A DNA stretch of 64,000 nucleotides from Acidobacteriota bacterium (GTDB lineage Bacteria > Acidobacteriota > Terriglobia > Terriglobales > Acidobacteriaceae), in NCBI GenBank assembly GCA_018268755.1, contig JAFDVW010000013.1:281295-345294 (forward strand). Reading direction: 5' to 3'. The position numbers and the translations under genes are program-made. Each line of letters starts with the position of its first letter. Positions within the stretch are counted from its first letter, which is position 1. The notes beneath the pieces were generated by a model. That model made no database searches. It was not told where the DNA came from and saw nothing but the letters and a program-made list of their open reading frames with translations. Positions 50,663-58,844 of this stretch are shown piece by piece.

Positions 50663-51010
50663 ATGACAGTCCGGAGAAATCGGTTCTCAGCCGCGGTGCT
50701 GGCGGTTTGCCTGTTGCTCGCAGGTATCGGAACGATCTTCGCCACTCCGGAACTGGAAGATCTCAATAATTCCCGTTGTGAGTTTATGCCGGTGCGCACC
50801 TCCCTGCGCATTACCTTGCAGGACCGCGCCAATAAATTCCGGTCCGGCATCGTGGAGCGCAAAAATGGCGCCCAAGCCCTAGCGCAATCCCGCTCCGGGC
50901 TACGCCCTCTACGGGAATACGAATTTATCTCCATTGCTTCGCGTGAACGCCAACTAGCCGCCCTGGTCATTGACGGGGATGGGCGTTCCCCTCCTGCTCG
51001 TCTCCTCTAA
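50663..51010 (+). CDS. Hypothetical exported small protein (doubtful)
   Basis: 115-codon frame with a signal-peptide-like start (RRNRFSAAVLAVCLLLAGIGTIFA) followed by a polar part without recognised domain, including two cysteines in total. GGGAG is very close to ATG 50663. It sits between a PII gene and two tiny membrane proteins in the same direction. No family recognised. Confidence 0.42.
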   Translation: MTVRRNRFSAAVLAVCLLLAGIGTIFATPELEDLNNSRCEFMPVRTSLRITLQDRANKFRSGIVERKNGAQALAQSRSGLRPLREYEFISIASRERQLAALVIDGDGRSPPARLL

Positions 51011-51255
51011 AGACAACTCCCGAATTTCTTTATTCCCGCAATTATTTTTTCATTTGCAGTTTTAGGGATTTGTCTTTTTCTTCGCACGGCTTGAGCTTTG
51101 TTATCTCTCACGAGTAGCAATCCAAGAAAGCCGTTCTGTATCCCCAATCATTCATCTCCCAATTTGAGCGCACCGCCTTTCCTGTGCGCCAGCAAGTGTA
51201 GAGGTTGTACCCAAAAGCGAAAGCTGGAGGGGAATTCTAATTACAGGAGGAAATA

Positions 51256-51426
51256 ATGCCAGCAAATGCAGACCAGGGGAAATACCTGGGGACGACATTG
51301 GTCGGGTTTACCGCTTTGCCTGCGGGACTCTATGTCGGCGGCGGAATTGGAATCGTCGTGGCCATCGTCGGCGCGGGGCTCTTGCTTCTTTCCGCGGCAG
51401 GGTTTCGCAAGATCAGGTTGACCTGA
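51256..51426 (+). CDS. Tiny two-helix membrane protein (56 residues)
   Basis: Short gene with a strong AGGAGG 6 bases before ATG 51256. The 56-residue product has two hydrophobic stretches (about 11-26 and 31-48, rich in Gly/Ala/Val) and a basic end RKIRLT. Lies 27 bases upstream of another tiny membrane protein and, with it, directly upstream of amt3. No family recognised; may be a transporter accessory peptide. Confidence 0.7.
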   Translation: MPANADQGKYLGTTLVGFTALPAGLYVGGGIGIVVAIVGAGLLLLSAAGFRKIRLT

Positions 51427-51453
51427 GGAAAACAATTTCAAAGGAGATAGGCA

Positions 51454-51636
51454 ATGAAACTAGCAGGAATTTTGTTGGCAGTAGCCGGGTGGCTCATCCC
51501 CATGGTGGGACTCACCGTGACCAGTTCGAACGCGGCCCGCTTGACTTTGTGTCTGCTCGGGATCGCAGTGGCTTTGTTCGGGATCCTTGGGGTCCTCAAC
51601 AAGGCACACCAGAAGCACGCCATTTGGAAGGTCTAA
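51454..51636 (+). CDS. Tiny two-helix membrane protein (60 residues)
   Basis: AAGGAGA precedes ATG 51454. The 60-residue product has helix 1 (LAGILLAVAGWLIPMVGLTV) and helix 2 (LTLCLLGIAVALFGILGVL) followed by a basic tail NKAHQKHAIWKV. Same direction as and 72 bases before amt3. Function unknown; co-occurrence with amt genes should be tested. Confidence 0.72.
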   Translation: MKLAGILLAVAGWLIPMVGLTVTSSNAARLTLCLLGIAVALFGILGVLNKAHQKHAIWKV

Positions 51637-51708
51637 CTCTGCGGTAGAAGCGGTTTTGCTTGGAGATAAAAAATCACGCGAAGGCAAATAGCAGTCAGGA
51701 GAGATCAA

Positions 51709-53352
51709 ATGAGATTTTGGCAACCAAGGAGTTTACGGTGTTGTCTAGCAGCCTTTGTGCTGCTTTTATGCGGGCTCCCGGCTTGGGCTCAATCCCAATC
51801 TACCCAGACGAATGGCGCCCAGGCCGCGCCCGCACCCGCAACCATTTCCCTCGATACCCCACTTAAGGTCAGTGGCCCTTCCCCCGATGACCTTACCGCC
51901 GGGGACCCCAGTGGCACAAAGACAGGTTCGGCCAATGATGTAGTGGCTTCCGATCCGAAAAAGGGAGTTACCTTGACCGACCTGGTGAATCAGGTTGGAC
52001 AGAACCGCATTGGCATCAACTTCACCTGGACCCTGGTCTGCGGCTTTTTGGTCATGTTCATGCAAGCCGGATTTGCCATTGTGGAAACCGGTTTGTGCCG
52101 CGCCAAGAACGCCAATCACACCATGATGATGAACTTCATGGTCTACGGCTTCGGGCTGTTTGCCTATTGGGTGTGTGGTTTCGCGATTCAAATGGGCAGC
52201 GCGGCGGGCACCGCGATGCTGGGGGGGGCGTCTCCTCTCAACGGCGAGTTTGCCATTCACCTCCTAGGCCATGATTGGGGTCTGATCGGAACCAGGGGAT
52301 TCTTCCTGGGTGGCGCAACCTATGACGTCGGCGTCATGGTGCTGTTCCTCTTCCAGATGGTCTTCATGGATACGGCCCTGACCATTGTGACCGGCTCGGT
52401 CGCGGAACGCTGGAAATACGCCGCTTTCTGCGTGTCCTCGATCGTGCTGGGTGCGTTTACCTACCCGTTGTTTGCACACTGGGCGTGGGGCGGTGGCTGG
52501 CTGGCCAAGTTGGGCGCCAATTTCGGACTGGGCGCGGGCTACGCCGACTTCGCCGGGTCGGGGGTGGTGCACTCCGTCGGGGCGATGACCGCTCTTGCCG
52601 GGGCCTTGATCATAGGGCCGCGCATTGGTAAATACAATCGCGATGGTTCTGCGAACGCAATCCCTGGGCATGACATCGTGATCGTTTTGACGGGCTGTTT
52701 CATCCTGGCTTTCGGATGGTTTGGCTTTAACCCGGGCAGCACGCTGGGCGCTTCCGGCGCATTGCGCATCAGCACCGTTGCCGTCGACACCATGTTGGCG
52801 GGCTGTACAGGATCATTCGGCGCGGTGCTCTACATGTGGATCAAGTACGGTAAGCCGGATGCTTCCATGTCGGGCAACGGCCTGCTGGCCGGACTGGTCG
52901 CCATTACCGCGCCCAGTGGCTATGTCAATACCCGCGACGCTTGCATTATCGGCATCATCGCAGGGTTGCTGGTCTGCCTGAGCGTCGAGTTCGTCGACCG
53001 CGTGCTGCGAATCGATGATCCGGTAGGCGCCATTTCTGTGCACGGGGCCTGCGGGCTCTTTGGCGTGGTTTCCGTGGGCCTGTTTGCCGACGGCACCAAT
53101 ACCGTCAAAGGCCTGTTCTACGGCGATCCGGGGCAGTTGGTGGCGCAATTGATCGGCGTGGTCACGCTGCTGGGTGTAATTTTCCCGATTACCTACGGCG
53201 TCAACTTGCTGATCGATATCATCATAGGCCAGCGCGTATCGGCTGAAGATGAACTGGAAGGCCTGGACATTCCGGAAATGGGCGCGCTCTGCTATCCCGA
53301 ATTCGTGCTCAAACACCAACCTGTTCCGAGCGGTGCAGCCGCAGCGGACTAA
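51709..53352 (+). CDS. amt: Ammonium transporter, Amt family (copy 3)
   Basis: 547-residue Amt channel. Signal peptide (CCLAAFVLLLCGLPAWAQ), then a long Pro/Ala/Asp-rich periplasmic segment to about residue 95, then the 11-helix core starting VETGLCRAKN, with YADFAGSGVVH and DDPVGAISVH for the two pore histidines and FGFNPGS. Closest in motif detail to amt1 (VETGLCRAKN, ISVH). The C-terminal tail reads EDELEGLDIPEMGALCYPE. AGGAGA precedes ATG 51709. Unlike amt2 and amt4 it is not followed directly by a PII gene but by a TPR protein. Confidence 0.93.
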   Translation: MRFWQPRSLRCCLAAFVLLLCGLPAWAQSQSTQTNGAQAAPAPATISLDTPLKVSGPSPDDLTAGDPSGTKTGSANDVVASDPKKGVTLTDLVNQVGQNRIGINFTWTLVCGFLVMFMQAGFAIVETGLCRAKNANHTMMMNFMVYGFGLFAYWVCGFAIQMGSAAGTAMLGGASPLNGEFAIHLLGHDWGLIGTRGFFLGGATYDVGVMVLFLFQMVFMDTALTIVTGSVAERWKYAAFCVSSIVLGAFTYPLFAHWAWGGGWLAKLGANFGLGAGYADFAGSGVVHSVGAMTALAGALIIGPRIGKYNRDGSANAIPGHDIVIVLTGCFILAFGWFGFNPGSTLGASGALRISTVAVDTMLAGCTGSFGAVLYMWIKYGKPDASMSGNGLLAGLVAITAPSGYVNTRDACIIGIIAGLLVCLSVEFVDRVLRIDDPVGAISVHGACGLFGVVSVGLFADGTNTVKGLFYGDPGQLVAQLIGVVTLLGVIFPITYGVNLLIDIIIGQRVSAEDELEGLDIPEMGALCYPEFVLKHQPVPSGAAAAD

Positions 53353-53397
53353 CCATCCACTGTGGGTCAAGGCGAACCAGTTCAAAGGAGAACCAGG

Positions 53398-53958
53398 ATG
53401 GACGGAAAATCTTTGCATCTCGCGGGCGATTCGGTGGGGCATGCCTTGCTGCTGCAGTTTCCAGCAGAGCGACAACTCTCCACCGAGGTTGTAAATGCTT
53501 TCCAGCAAGGGATGGCCAGCTTGCAGGCGGGGGAGGCGGCGGACGCTGTCACCGCACTCTCGCGGGCGGTCGAGCTGGCGCCGCATTTTCCCGAGGCGCG
53601 CATCTGCCTTGGCCTGGCCTTTGCCTTGACCCACAGTATTTATCCGGCGATCGACCAACTGGAGATGGCCGGCAAACTGGATCCCGAGAGTTTCGCCGCG
53701 CATTACACGCTGGCGCAGCTCAACTTCAAGCTGCGCATTCCGCAGAAAGGCTATGAGGCGGCGCAGCGCGCCTTGCAGTGTGTTTCCAGCCTGGAACAAC
53801 GCAAGATGCTCACCCACCTGCTCAAGGAAGAAAAGGTCCGGGAGCGTAATGGGATTTCCCGTCCCTGGTTTAACAAGCCGTTCAGCAAGGTAGAGCTTTT
53901 GCTGATGGGCGGCGGGTTGGCCGTGGCGGTCATTGCAGTGCTGGTCCATCTTCACTAA
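53398..53958 (+). CDS. Tail-anchored TPR protein
   Basis: 186-residue protein with two to three tetratricopeptide repeats (about 35-135: FQQGMASLQAGEAADAVTAL, PHFPEARICLGLAFAL, FAAHYTLAQLNFKL) and a C-terminal membrane helix (VELLLMGGGLAVAVIAVLVHL). It should face the cytosol anchored by its tail. AAGGAGAAC precedes ATG 53398, 45 bases after amt3. A protein-interaction platform for the Amt3/antiporter proteins is plausible but unproven. Confidence 0.82.
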   Translation: MDGKSLHLAGDSVGHALLLQFPAERQLSTEVVNAFQQGMASLQAGEAADAVTALSRAVELAPHFPEARICLGLAFALTHSIYPAIDQLEMAGKLDPESFAAHYTLAQLNFKLRIPQKGYEAAQRALQCVSSLEQRKMLTHLLKEEKVRERNGISRPWFNKPFSKVELLLMGGGLAVAVIAVLVHLH

Positions 53959-53978
53959 GACTTGGCGAGGTATAAAAA

Positions 53979-54191
53979 ATGATGCAAAAGATTTGGCAGG
54001 CAATCATGGCGCAGCGCACGGCATGGGCTTGGTCCCTCATTGTGGGACTCTTTCTTGTGCTCATCGGTCACGCCCCGGTAGGACCGATTGTTCTGGGGTG
54101 CGTGCTGGCGGTGGCGGTTTCGGCTTGGCACTCACTGCCGAAATCACAATTTCGTGCGCCCGACTACCCGGAGTTCAAAGCGCGACGCTAA
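53979..54191 (+). CDS. Tiny two-helix membrane protein (70 residues)
   Basis: 70 residues with two helices (AWSLIVGLFLVLIGHA and GPIVLGCVLAVAVSAW) and a charged C-terminal tail ending EFKARR. GAGGTATAAAAA precedes the start, which may be ATG 53979 or the next codon. Lies 20 bases after the TPR gene and 10 bases before the ion transporter gene, so it is part of the same transcript. No family recognised. Confidence 0.72.
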   Translation: MMQKIWQAIMAQRTAWAWSLIVGLFLVLIGHAPVGPIVLGCVLAVAVSAWHSLPKSQFRAPDYPEFKARR

Positions 54192-54201
54192 GCGATTTCT
54201 C

Positions 54202-56082
54202 ATGAATTCTCCGATCTCACAAGTTGACGTGATGGAAGGGATGCCGGTGGACGGCCCGCCCAGCGTTCCGGCCCATACCACCTCCGGCACGCCTGCGGTG
54301 GTGATGCTGTCAGGCCAGCGTTTTATTTTTGGTTGCGCTGCGGCCGCTGTGGCCATTCTGCTGGCCGGACGCGCGGTGCATATGCCGGTGTGGCTGCTGG
54401 CGGCCGAAGTCATGGCCACCATCCTGGGCCTATTTTTGTTTGGCTCGTTCAAATATCAGGTGCATAAGAACGCGTTGACCTATGGCATGTTGCTCATCAT
54501 CCTGGCTACGTTCTCGCAACTGCCCACTTCCGAATGGCATGTGGAGATCGCGGAGCACGGCGGGTGGTATTGGGTGCAGGCGCATTTGCTTTCCTTCCAT
54601 GGCCTCGATGAACTGATTCATGCCGATACCATGCTGTTCATCCTGGGCCTGACCTTCTTTGTCTCGGTCATTGCCCAGACACGTCTGCTGGAGGGAATTA
54701 CTTTCGCGCTGTTGCATCGCAATCAGGGCGCGATCTTATCGACGGTGATCGCGGTGACTGCGGTGGTGGCGCTGGTTTCCGGCATTTTGGACGGCGTTTC
54801 CATGATTGGGCTCACCATTCGGACGCTGGTCATCATTCTTCTGCTGGCTGCGGCGCCCATGCCGGCGATCCGGCAAGCGGTCATGGTGTGCACAACCGTG
54901 ACCACGATCTGCGGAGTGTGGCTGGCCTACGGCGAGCCCCCCAACCTGATCATGAAGGCCAATCTGCATCCCCGCCTGGGGAATATGTTTTTCCTGGTTT
55001 ATTGTGCGCCCATCGCCGTGGCCTGTTATTTGGTGGTGGCGCGCCATATTCGTAAGGATCTGGCGGGGCGGCGAGTCAATCTGGCGACCATGGACGTGGT
55101 GGACGCCAATGCCGAAGATGTCCGCTTTCTGCAGGCGACCCGCCACGGGGAAGTGCTGACCCCGGTAGAGCTGGTGGAAGACAGCGCCGCCGACCTGGGA
55201 GAGAAGACAGAGCGTGTGCTGCAGAGACTTCGGGGTGGCGATTCCCTGGGTATTGCCCTGGTGCGGGAACAAGTCCCGCCGGGAACCCGCAAGAAGCTGC
55301 TAGGGCACTTTGTCAGTGAAGACCTGGCCGATGCCCTGGATGAGCACTACGTACTGGATGCGGCCGGGCAGCATGAGGCGGCGTTGCGCGCCGAACGCTC
55401 CGTGGATGAGGCCATCGCCAGTATGGTCCCATTGCGCCGGCGGGCGCAAAAGATTGGCGCCCTGGCGCTGGTTCCCTTTGTGGGGCTTCTGATTTTGCAT
55501 GGGGTGCGTCATGATGTCCCGCTGTTCCTGGCATCCCTGGCGGGATTTGCCGTGGCCCTGGTGGGCATTGCGAAGATTTCCAATATGCGCCGTCTGGCCA
55601 TCCGCGAAGCACGGCACGAGTATGCGGAATACTATTTTCTATTTCCCCTGTTTCTGTCGATCACACTTCTGACCAATGCCGGATTCTTTGAGCAGTTGCA
55701 GGCGCTGATCCACGCGGGAATCGACGTGCTGGGACACGCCCACGTCGCCTTTGCGCAGTTTTTGGGCTGCACTTTTCTCTCGGCCATTCTGGACAACAAT
55801 ATCGTCGCGGATTTCGCTTCCCGCGCACTGCACAACCTGGACCAGTCGGTGCTCCATCTTTTCGCCATGGCGCAGATCGCTGGGTACGCGCTGGGTGGGT
55901 GCTGGACGCACATCGGCTCCGCGCAATCGGTGGTGGCGTATGCCTTCATTCAGCGGGACGTGGACGACCGTTTCACTCCCGTGGAATGGATCAAGCAGAT
56001 GACTCCGGTCATCTTGGAAATGATGGTGGTCATTACGATTTTGCTGTATGCGGAAAGCGCCTTGTTGAAGTGGATGCACTGA
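54202..56082 (+). CDS. NhaD/ArsB-type ion transporter
   Basis: 626-residue membrane protein of the ion-transporter (IT) superfamily, probably a Na+/H+ antiporter of the NhaD kind. About 12-13 helices in two halves are separated by an unusually long cytosolic loop (about residues 283-415) rich in charged residues. Typical motifs are SGILDGVSMIGL and CGVWLAYGEPPNLIM in the first half, and SAILDNNIVADF and GGCWTHIGSAQSVVAYAF in the second. No clear ribosome site before ATG 54202, consistent with coupling to the preceding small gene. Followed after 99 bases by a PII gene, a position that in other operons is taken by amtB. Confidence 0.8.
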   Translation: MNSPISQVDVMEGMPVDGPPSVPAHTTSGTPAVVMLSGQRFIFGCAAAAVAILLAGRAVHMPVWLLAAEVMATILGLFLFGSFKYQVHKNALTYGMLLIILATFSQLPTSEWHVEIAEHGGWYWVQAHLLSFHGLDELIHADTMLFILGLTFFVSVIAQTRLLEGITFALLHRNQGAILSTVIAVTAVVALVSGILDGVSMIGLTIRTLVIILLLAAAPMPAIRQAVMVCTTVTTICGVWLAYGEPPNLIMKANLHPRLGNMFFLVYCAPIAVACYLVVARHIRKDLAGRRVNLATMDVVDANAEDVRFLQATRHGEVLTPVELVEDSAADLGEKTERVLQRLRGGDSLGIALVREQVPPGTRKKLLGHFVSEDLADALDEHYVLDAAGQHEAALRAERSVDEAIASMVPLRRRAQKIGALALVPFVGLLILHGVRHDVPLFLASLAGFAVALVGIAKISNMRRLAIREARHEYAEYYFLFPLFLSITLLTNAGFFEQLQALIHAGIDVLGHAHVAFAQFLGCTFLSAILDNNIVADFASRALHNLDQSVLHLFAMAQIAGYALGGCWTHIGSAQSVVAYAFIQRDVDDRFTPVEWIKQMTPVILEMMVVITILLYAESALLKWMH

Positions 56083-56181
56083 AGGGATGTTGCTGTTCGG
56101 CAAGACAGGCTGGGGCGTGAAGGAAGTAGAAGGGCTAAGAATGAATTTCAAATCGAGATAACAACTGAGGACAACAATTCC

Positions 56182-56520
56182 ATGACCAAACTTGAAGCGA
56201 TCATTCAGCCATCCAAGCTGGAATCGGTAAAAGAAGCTCTCATCGAGCTCGGCGTGCAAGGCATGACGATCTCTGACGTGCGCGGCCACGGCCGGCAGAA
56301 AGGCCATACCGAAGTCTATCGGGGACGAGAATACACCGTGGACCTTTTGCCGAAAATTAAGCTCGAGCTGGTCCTGGCGGATGAGCAGGTAAGCGCCGCC
56401 ACGGAAGCCATCATCAAGGCGGCGGCCACGGGAAAAATCGGCGACGGGAAAATCTTTCTCAGCAAGGTGGACGAAGTCATTCGCATCCGCAATCAGGAAC
56501 GCGGCGCTGCGGCGCTCTAG
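56182..56520 (+). CDS. glnK: PII signal-transduction protein (copy b, GlnK-like)
   Basis: 112 residues with complete PII loops: T-loop GRQKGHTEVYRGREYTVD with the Tyr51 equivalent, B-loop TGKIGDGKIF, C-loop RIRNQERG. Very close to copy c. It follows the NhaD-type transporter rather than an amt gene, so its membrane target may be that transporter or Amt3 upstream. A strong hairpin follows 27 bases after the stop. Confidence 0.95.
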   Translation: MTKLEAIIQPSKLESVKEALIELGVQGMTISDVRGHGRQKGHTEVYRGREYTVDLLPKIKLELVLADEQVSAATEAIIKAAATGKIGDGKIFLSKVDEVIRIRNQERGAAAL

Positions 56521-56547
56521 AAGCGAATTGTGGGAAATTCGGGGCCT

Positions 56548-56585
56548 GGCAATTGCGTTATCCGGTGCGGAACAACGCAATTGCC
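56548..56585. repeat. Perfect 12-bp inverted repeat between glnK copy b and amt4
   Basis: GGCAATTGCGTT (56548-56559) and AACGCAATTGCC (56574-56585) are perfect complements around a 14-base loop. Each arm contains the self-palindrome GCAATTGC. No T run follows. It could be a terminator-like stem or a double binding site for a dimeric regulator of amt4. The rest of 56586-56943 is leader sequence with no supported gene. Confidence 0.65.
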
Positions 56586-56943
56586 TCGCCTCGTGAATTG
56601 TCAGGAAAGATTTGAGTTTTATCTGTTTTGGTTAATTCCTGTTAGGAATGGCCCGGACGACCAAACGCTGTTCCGCAATCTTGCAGGCCTTTTGTCTGGG
56701 TGTTGCCCAGGTCTATGCCAGTGAGTCCACTCCCGCCCCACCAGCCGAGCGCGATGTTTGGCTTGGCCCGCATGCCGTGGCTCCGCCGAGCCCGGGAACC
56801 GCACGACTTATTTTTGTCCAGCAGCTTTCATTGATAAGATGCCTGCGGGGTAGATCAAAGTCTTCGAGCGCTGCCGTTTACCGTGCGCCAAAGATCCAGC
56901 GAGTAGTGTGTTCGCCAAAACTGTCCCACTTAAGGAGAATGCA

Positions 56944-58398
56944 ATGACAACCGAGACGTTGTCAGACTGTCCTATGTCCATGAGACGCTTATTTTCGGCC
57001 CTGTCCGGTGGTCGGTTAGCCGGAGTGTCTTCCCGCAATTTCTTGAAGTTCGCCATGCTCGCCGTGTTGGGCCTGCCCGTCTTGGCCCATGCGACCGATT
57101 TGGAGAGCGTGAACGCGGCCACGCAAGCCGCTCAAAGCGCCGGCGATAACGCCTGGATGCTCACCAGCGCGGCGCTGGTGCTGATGATGACCGGCCCCGG
57201 CCTGGCCCTTTTCTACGGCGGCCTGGTGCGCAAGAAAAACGTGCTGGCCACCATGATGCAGAGCTTCATCATGATGGCGGTGATCACCGTGCTGTGGGGG
57301 CTGGTGGGTTATAGCCTGGCTTTCGGGGAGGGCAATTCCTTTATCGGGGATTTGCGCTATCTCTTCCTGAGCGGCGTGGGCAGCGCGCCGAATGCGGATT
57401 ATGCCGGCACCATTCCGCAACAGACCTTCATGATCTATCAGCTGATGTTTGCCATCATCACCCCCGCGCTCATCACCGGCGCTTTCGCTGAACGCATGAA
57501 GTTCAGCGCCATGCTTCTATTCATGGTGCTGTGGAGCCTGTTCATTTACTTCCCCATGGCGCATATGGTGTGGGGCAAAGGTGGCCTGCTGAACGCGTTT
57601 CTGGGGGGCAAGGTCCCTTGCTTTGATTTTGCCGGCGGCACGGTCGTGCACATCACCTCGGGGGTCTCGGCCCTGGTGTGCGCGCTTTATCTGGGCAAAC
57701 GCGTGGGCCATCCCTCCATCGACATGAAGCCGCACAGCATGGTGCTGAGCTTTATTGGGGCCTGCCTGTTGTGGGTGGGATGGTTTGGCTTTAACGCGGG
57801 CAGCGCTCTGGGTTCTTCCGCGCTGGCGACCAGCGCCTTTGTCGCCACCCATTTTGCCGCCGCTACAGCGACCCTGGGCTGGGTGCTGGCGGAGTGGATC
57901 AAGCACGGTAAGCCCAGCATCCTGGGCGGGATCTCTGGAGCGGTCGCCGGTTTGGTGGCTATTACTCCGGCGGCCGGATTCGTCAAACCCATGCCCGCCA
58001 TGCTGATTGGCTTGCTGGCCGGAGTGTTCTGCTTCTTTATGGTCACCGCGGTGAAGCAGAAGTTTGGCTACGACGATTCGCTGGATGCCTTCGGCGTGCA
58101 CGGAGCCGGCGGCACTCTGGGCGCGATTCTGACCGGCGTCTTTGCCACCAACCTGGTCAACAACGGATTGAAGGATGCCTCCGGCAATCCCGCTCCTCTG
58201 GGTTGGGTCGACGGCCACTTTGGCCAGGTCTTTAATCAGCTCCTGGGAGTCGCCATTGCCTGGGTTTTGGCCATCGTGGGCAGCCTGGCGCTGCTCAAAA
58301 TTTGCGATATGGTCTTGGGCCTGCGGGTCAGCGAGGAAGAAGAAGTGGAAGGGCTGGACATCAGCCTGCATGGAGAAGAAGGCTACATCATGGAGTAA
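56944..58398 (+). CDS. amtB: Ammonium transporter, Amt family (copy 4, canonical AmtB type)
   Basis: 484-residue Amt protein, the most AmtB-like of the four copies. Signal peptide region ending VLAHAT, then FYGGLVRKKNVL in helix 1, ITGAFAERMKF, CFDFAGGTVVHITSG with Asp/His of the recruitment and pore sites, FGFNAGSALGS, and DAFGVHGAGGTLGAI with the second pore histidine. C-terminal tail EEEEVEGLDISLHGEEGY. TAAGGAG precedes ATG 56944. Directly followed after 32 bases by PII copy c, the standard channel/regulator pair in amtB-glnK order. Confidence 0.95.
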   Translation: MTTETLSDCPMSMRRLFSALSGGRLAGVSSRNFLKFAMLAVLGLPVLAHATDLESVNAATQAAQSAGDNAWMLTSAALVLMMTGPGLALFYGGLVRKKNVLATMMQSFIMMAVITVLWGLVGYSLAFGEGNSFIGDLRYLFLSGVGSAPNADYAGTIPQQTFMIYQLMFAIITPALITGAFAERMKFSAMLLFMVLWSLFIYFPMAHMVWGKGGLLNAFLGGKVPCFDFAGGTVVHITSGVSALVCALYLGKRVGHPSIDMKPHSMVLSFIGACLLWVGWFGFNAGSALGSSALATSAFVATHFAAATATLGWVLAEWIKHGKPSILGGISGAVAGLVAITPAAGFVKPMPAMLIGLLAGVFCFFMVTAVKQKFGYDDSLDAFGVHGAGGTLGAILTGVFATNLVNNGLKDASGNPAPLGWVDGHFGQVFNQLLGVAIAWVLAIVGSLALLKICDMVLGLRVSEEEEVEGLDISLHGEEGYIME

Positions 58399-58430
58399 TG
58401 GCGGCAAAATTCTAGAGTTGGGGAAAATTT

Positions 58431-58769
58431 ATGATCAAAGTGGAAGCTATTGTCCGCCCTTCGCAATTGGAGGCGGTCAAAACAGCACTGATCGATGTGG
58501 GCGTGGACGGCATGACCATTTCAGATGTTCGCGGCCATGGGCGTCAGAAGGGGCATACCGAAGTTTACCGTGGCCGCGAGTACACCGTGGACCTGTTGCC
58601 GAAGAACAAGATCGAGCTGGTCCTGCGCGACGACCAGGTCGAGGAAGCGGTGAATGCCATTCTCAAAGCCGCGGCCACCGGCAAGATCGGAGATGGCAAG
58701 ATCTTCCTCAGCAAGGTGGACGATGCCATTCGTATCCGCAACCAGGAACGTGGCGTGGCTGCTCTGTAG
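58431..58769 (+). CDS. glnK: PII signal-transduction protein (copy c, GlnK-like)
   Basis: 112-residue PII protein with intact T-loop (GRQKGHTEVYRGREYTVD), B-loop and C-loop. It differs from copy b mainly in the central sheet (PKNKIELVLRDDQVEEAVNAIL). Co-transcribed with amt4 and likely to plug that channel under nitrogen excess. The transcript ends at a hairpin 13 bases past the stop. Confidence 0.95.
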   Translation: MIKVEAIVRPSQLEAVKTALIDVGVDGMTISDVRGHGRQKGHTEVYRGREYTVDLLPKNKIELVLRDDQVEEAVNAILKAAATGKIGDGKIFLSKVDDAIRIRNQERGVAAL

Positions 58770-58782
58770 TTTGCCGGCAGGG

Positions 58783-58808
58783 AAGGGCACGGCTCGGGCC
58801 GTGCCCTT
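58783..58808 (+). terminator. Terminator hairpin after amt4-glnK
   Basis: AAGGGCACGGC (58783-58793) pairs with GCCGTGCCCTT (58798-58808) around a 4-base loop, then a weak T-rich tail. Long GC-rich stem immediately after the operon. Confidence 0.7.
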
Positions 58809-58844
58809 CTGTGTCTCTCCTGTGATAGGCTGGCCCGTGACCCC

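Noticed and set aside
56648..56943. Open frame in the amt4 leader
   Set aside because: No recognisable features, and it overlaps the ribosome site and start of amt4.
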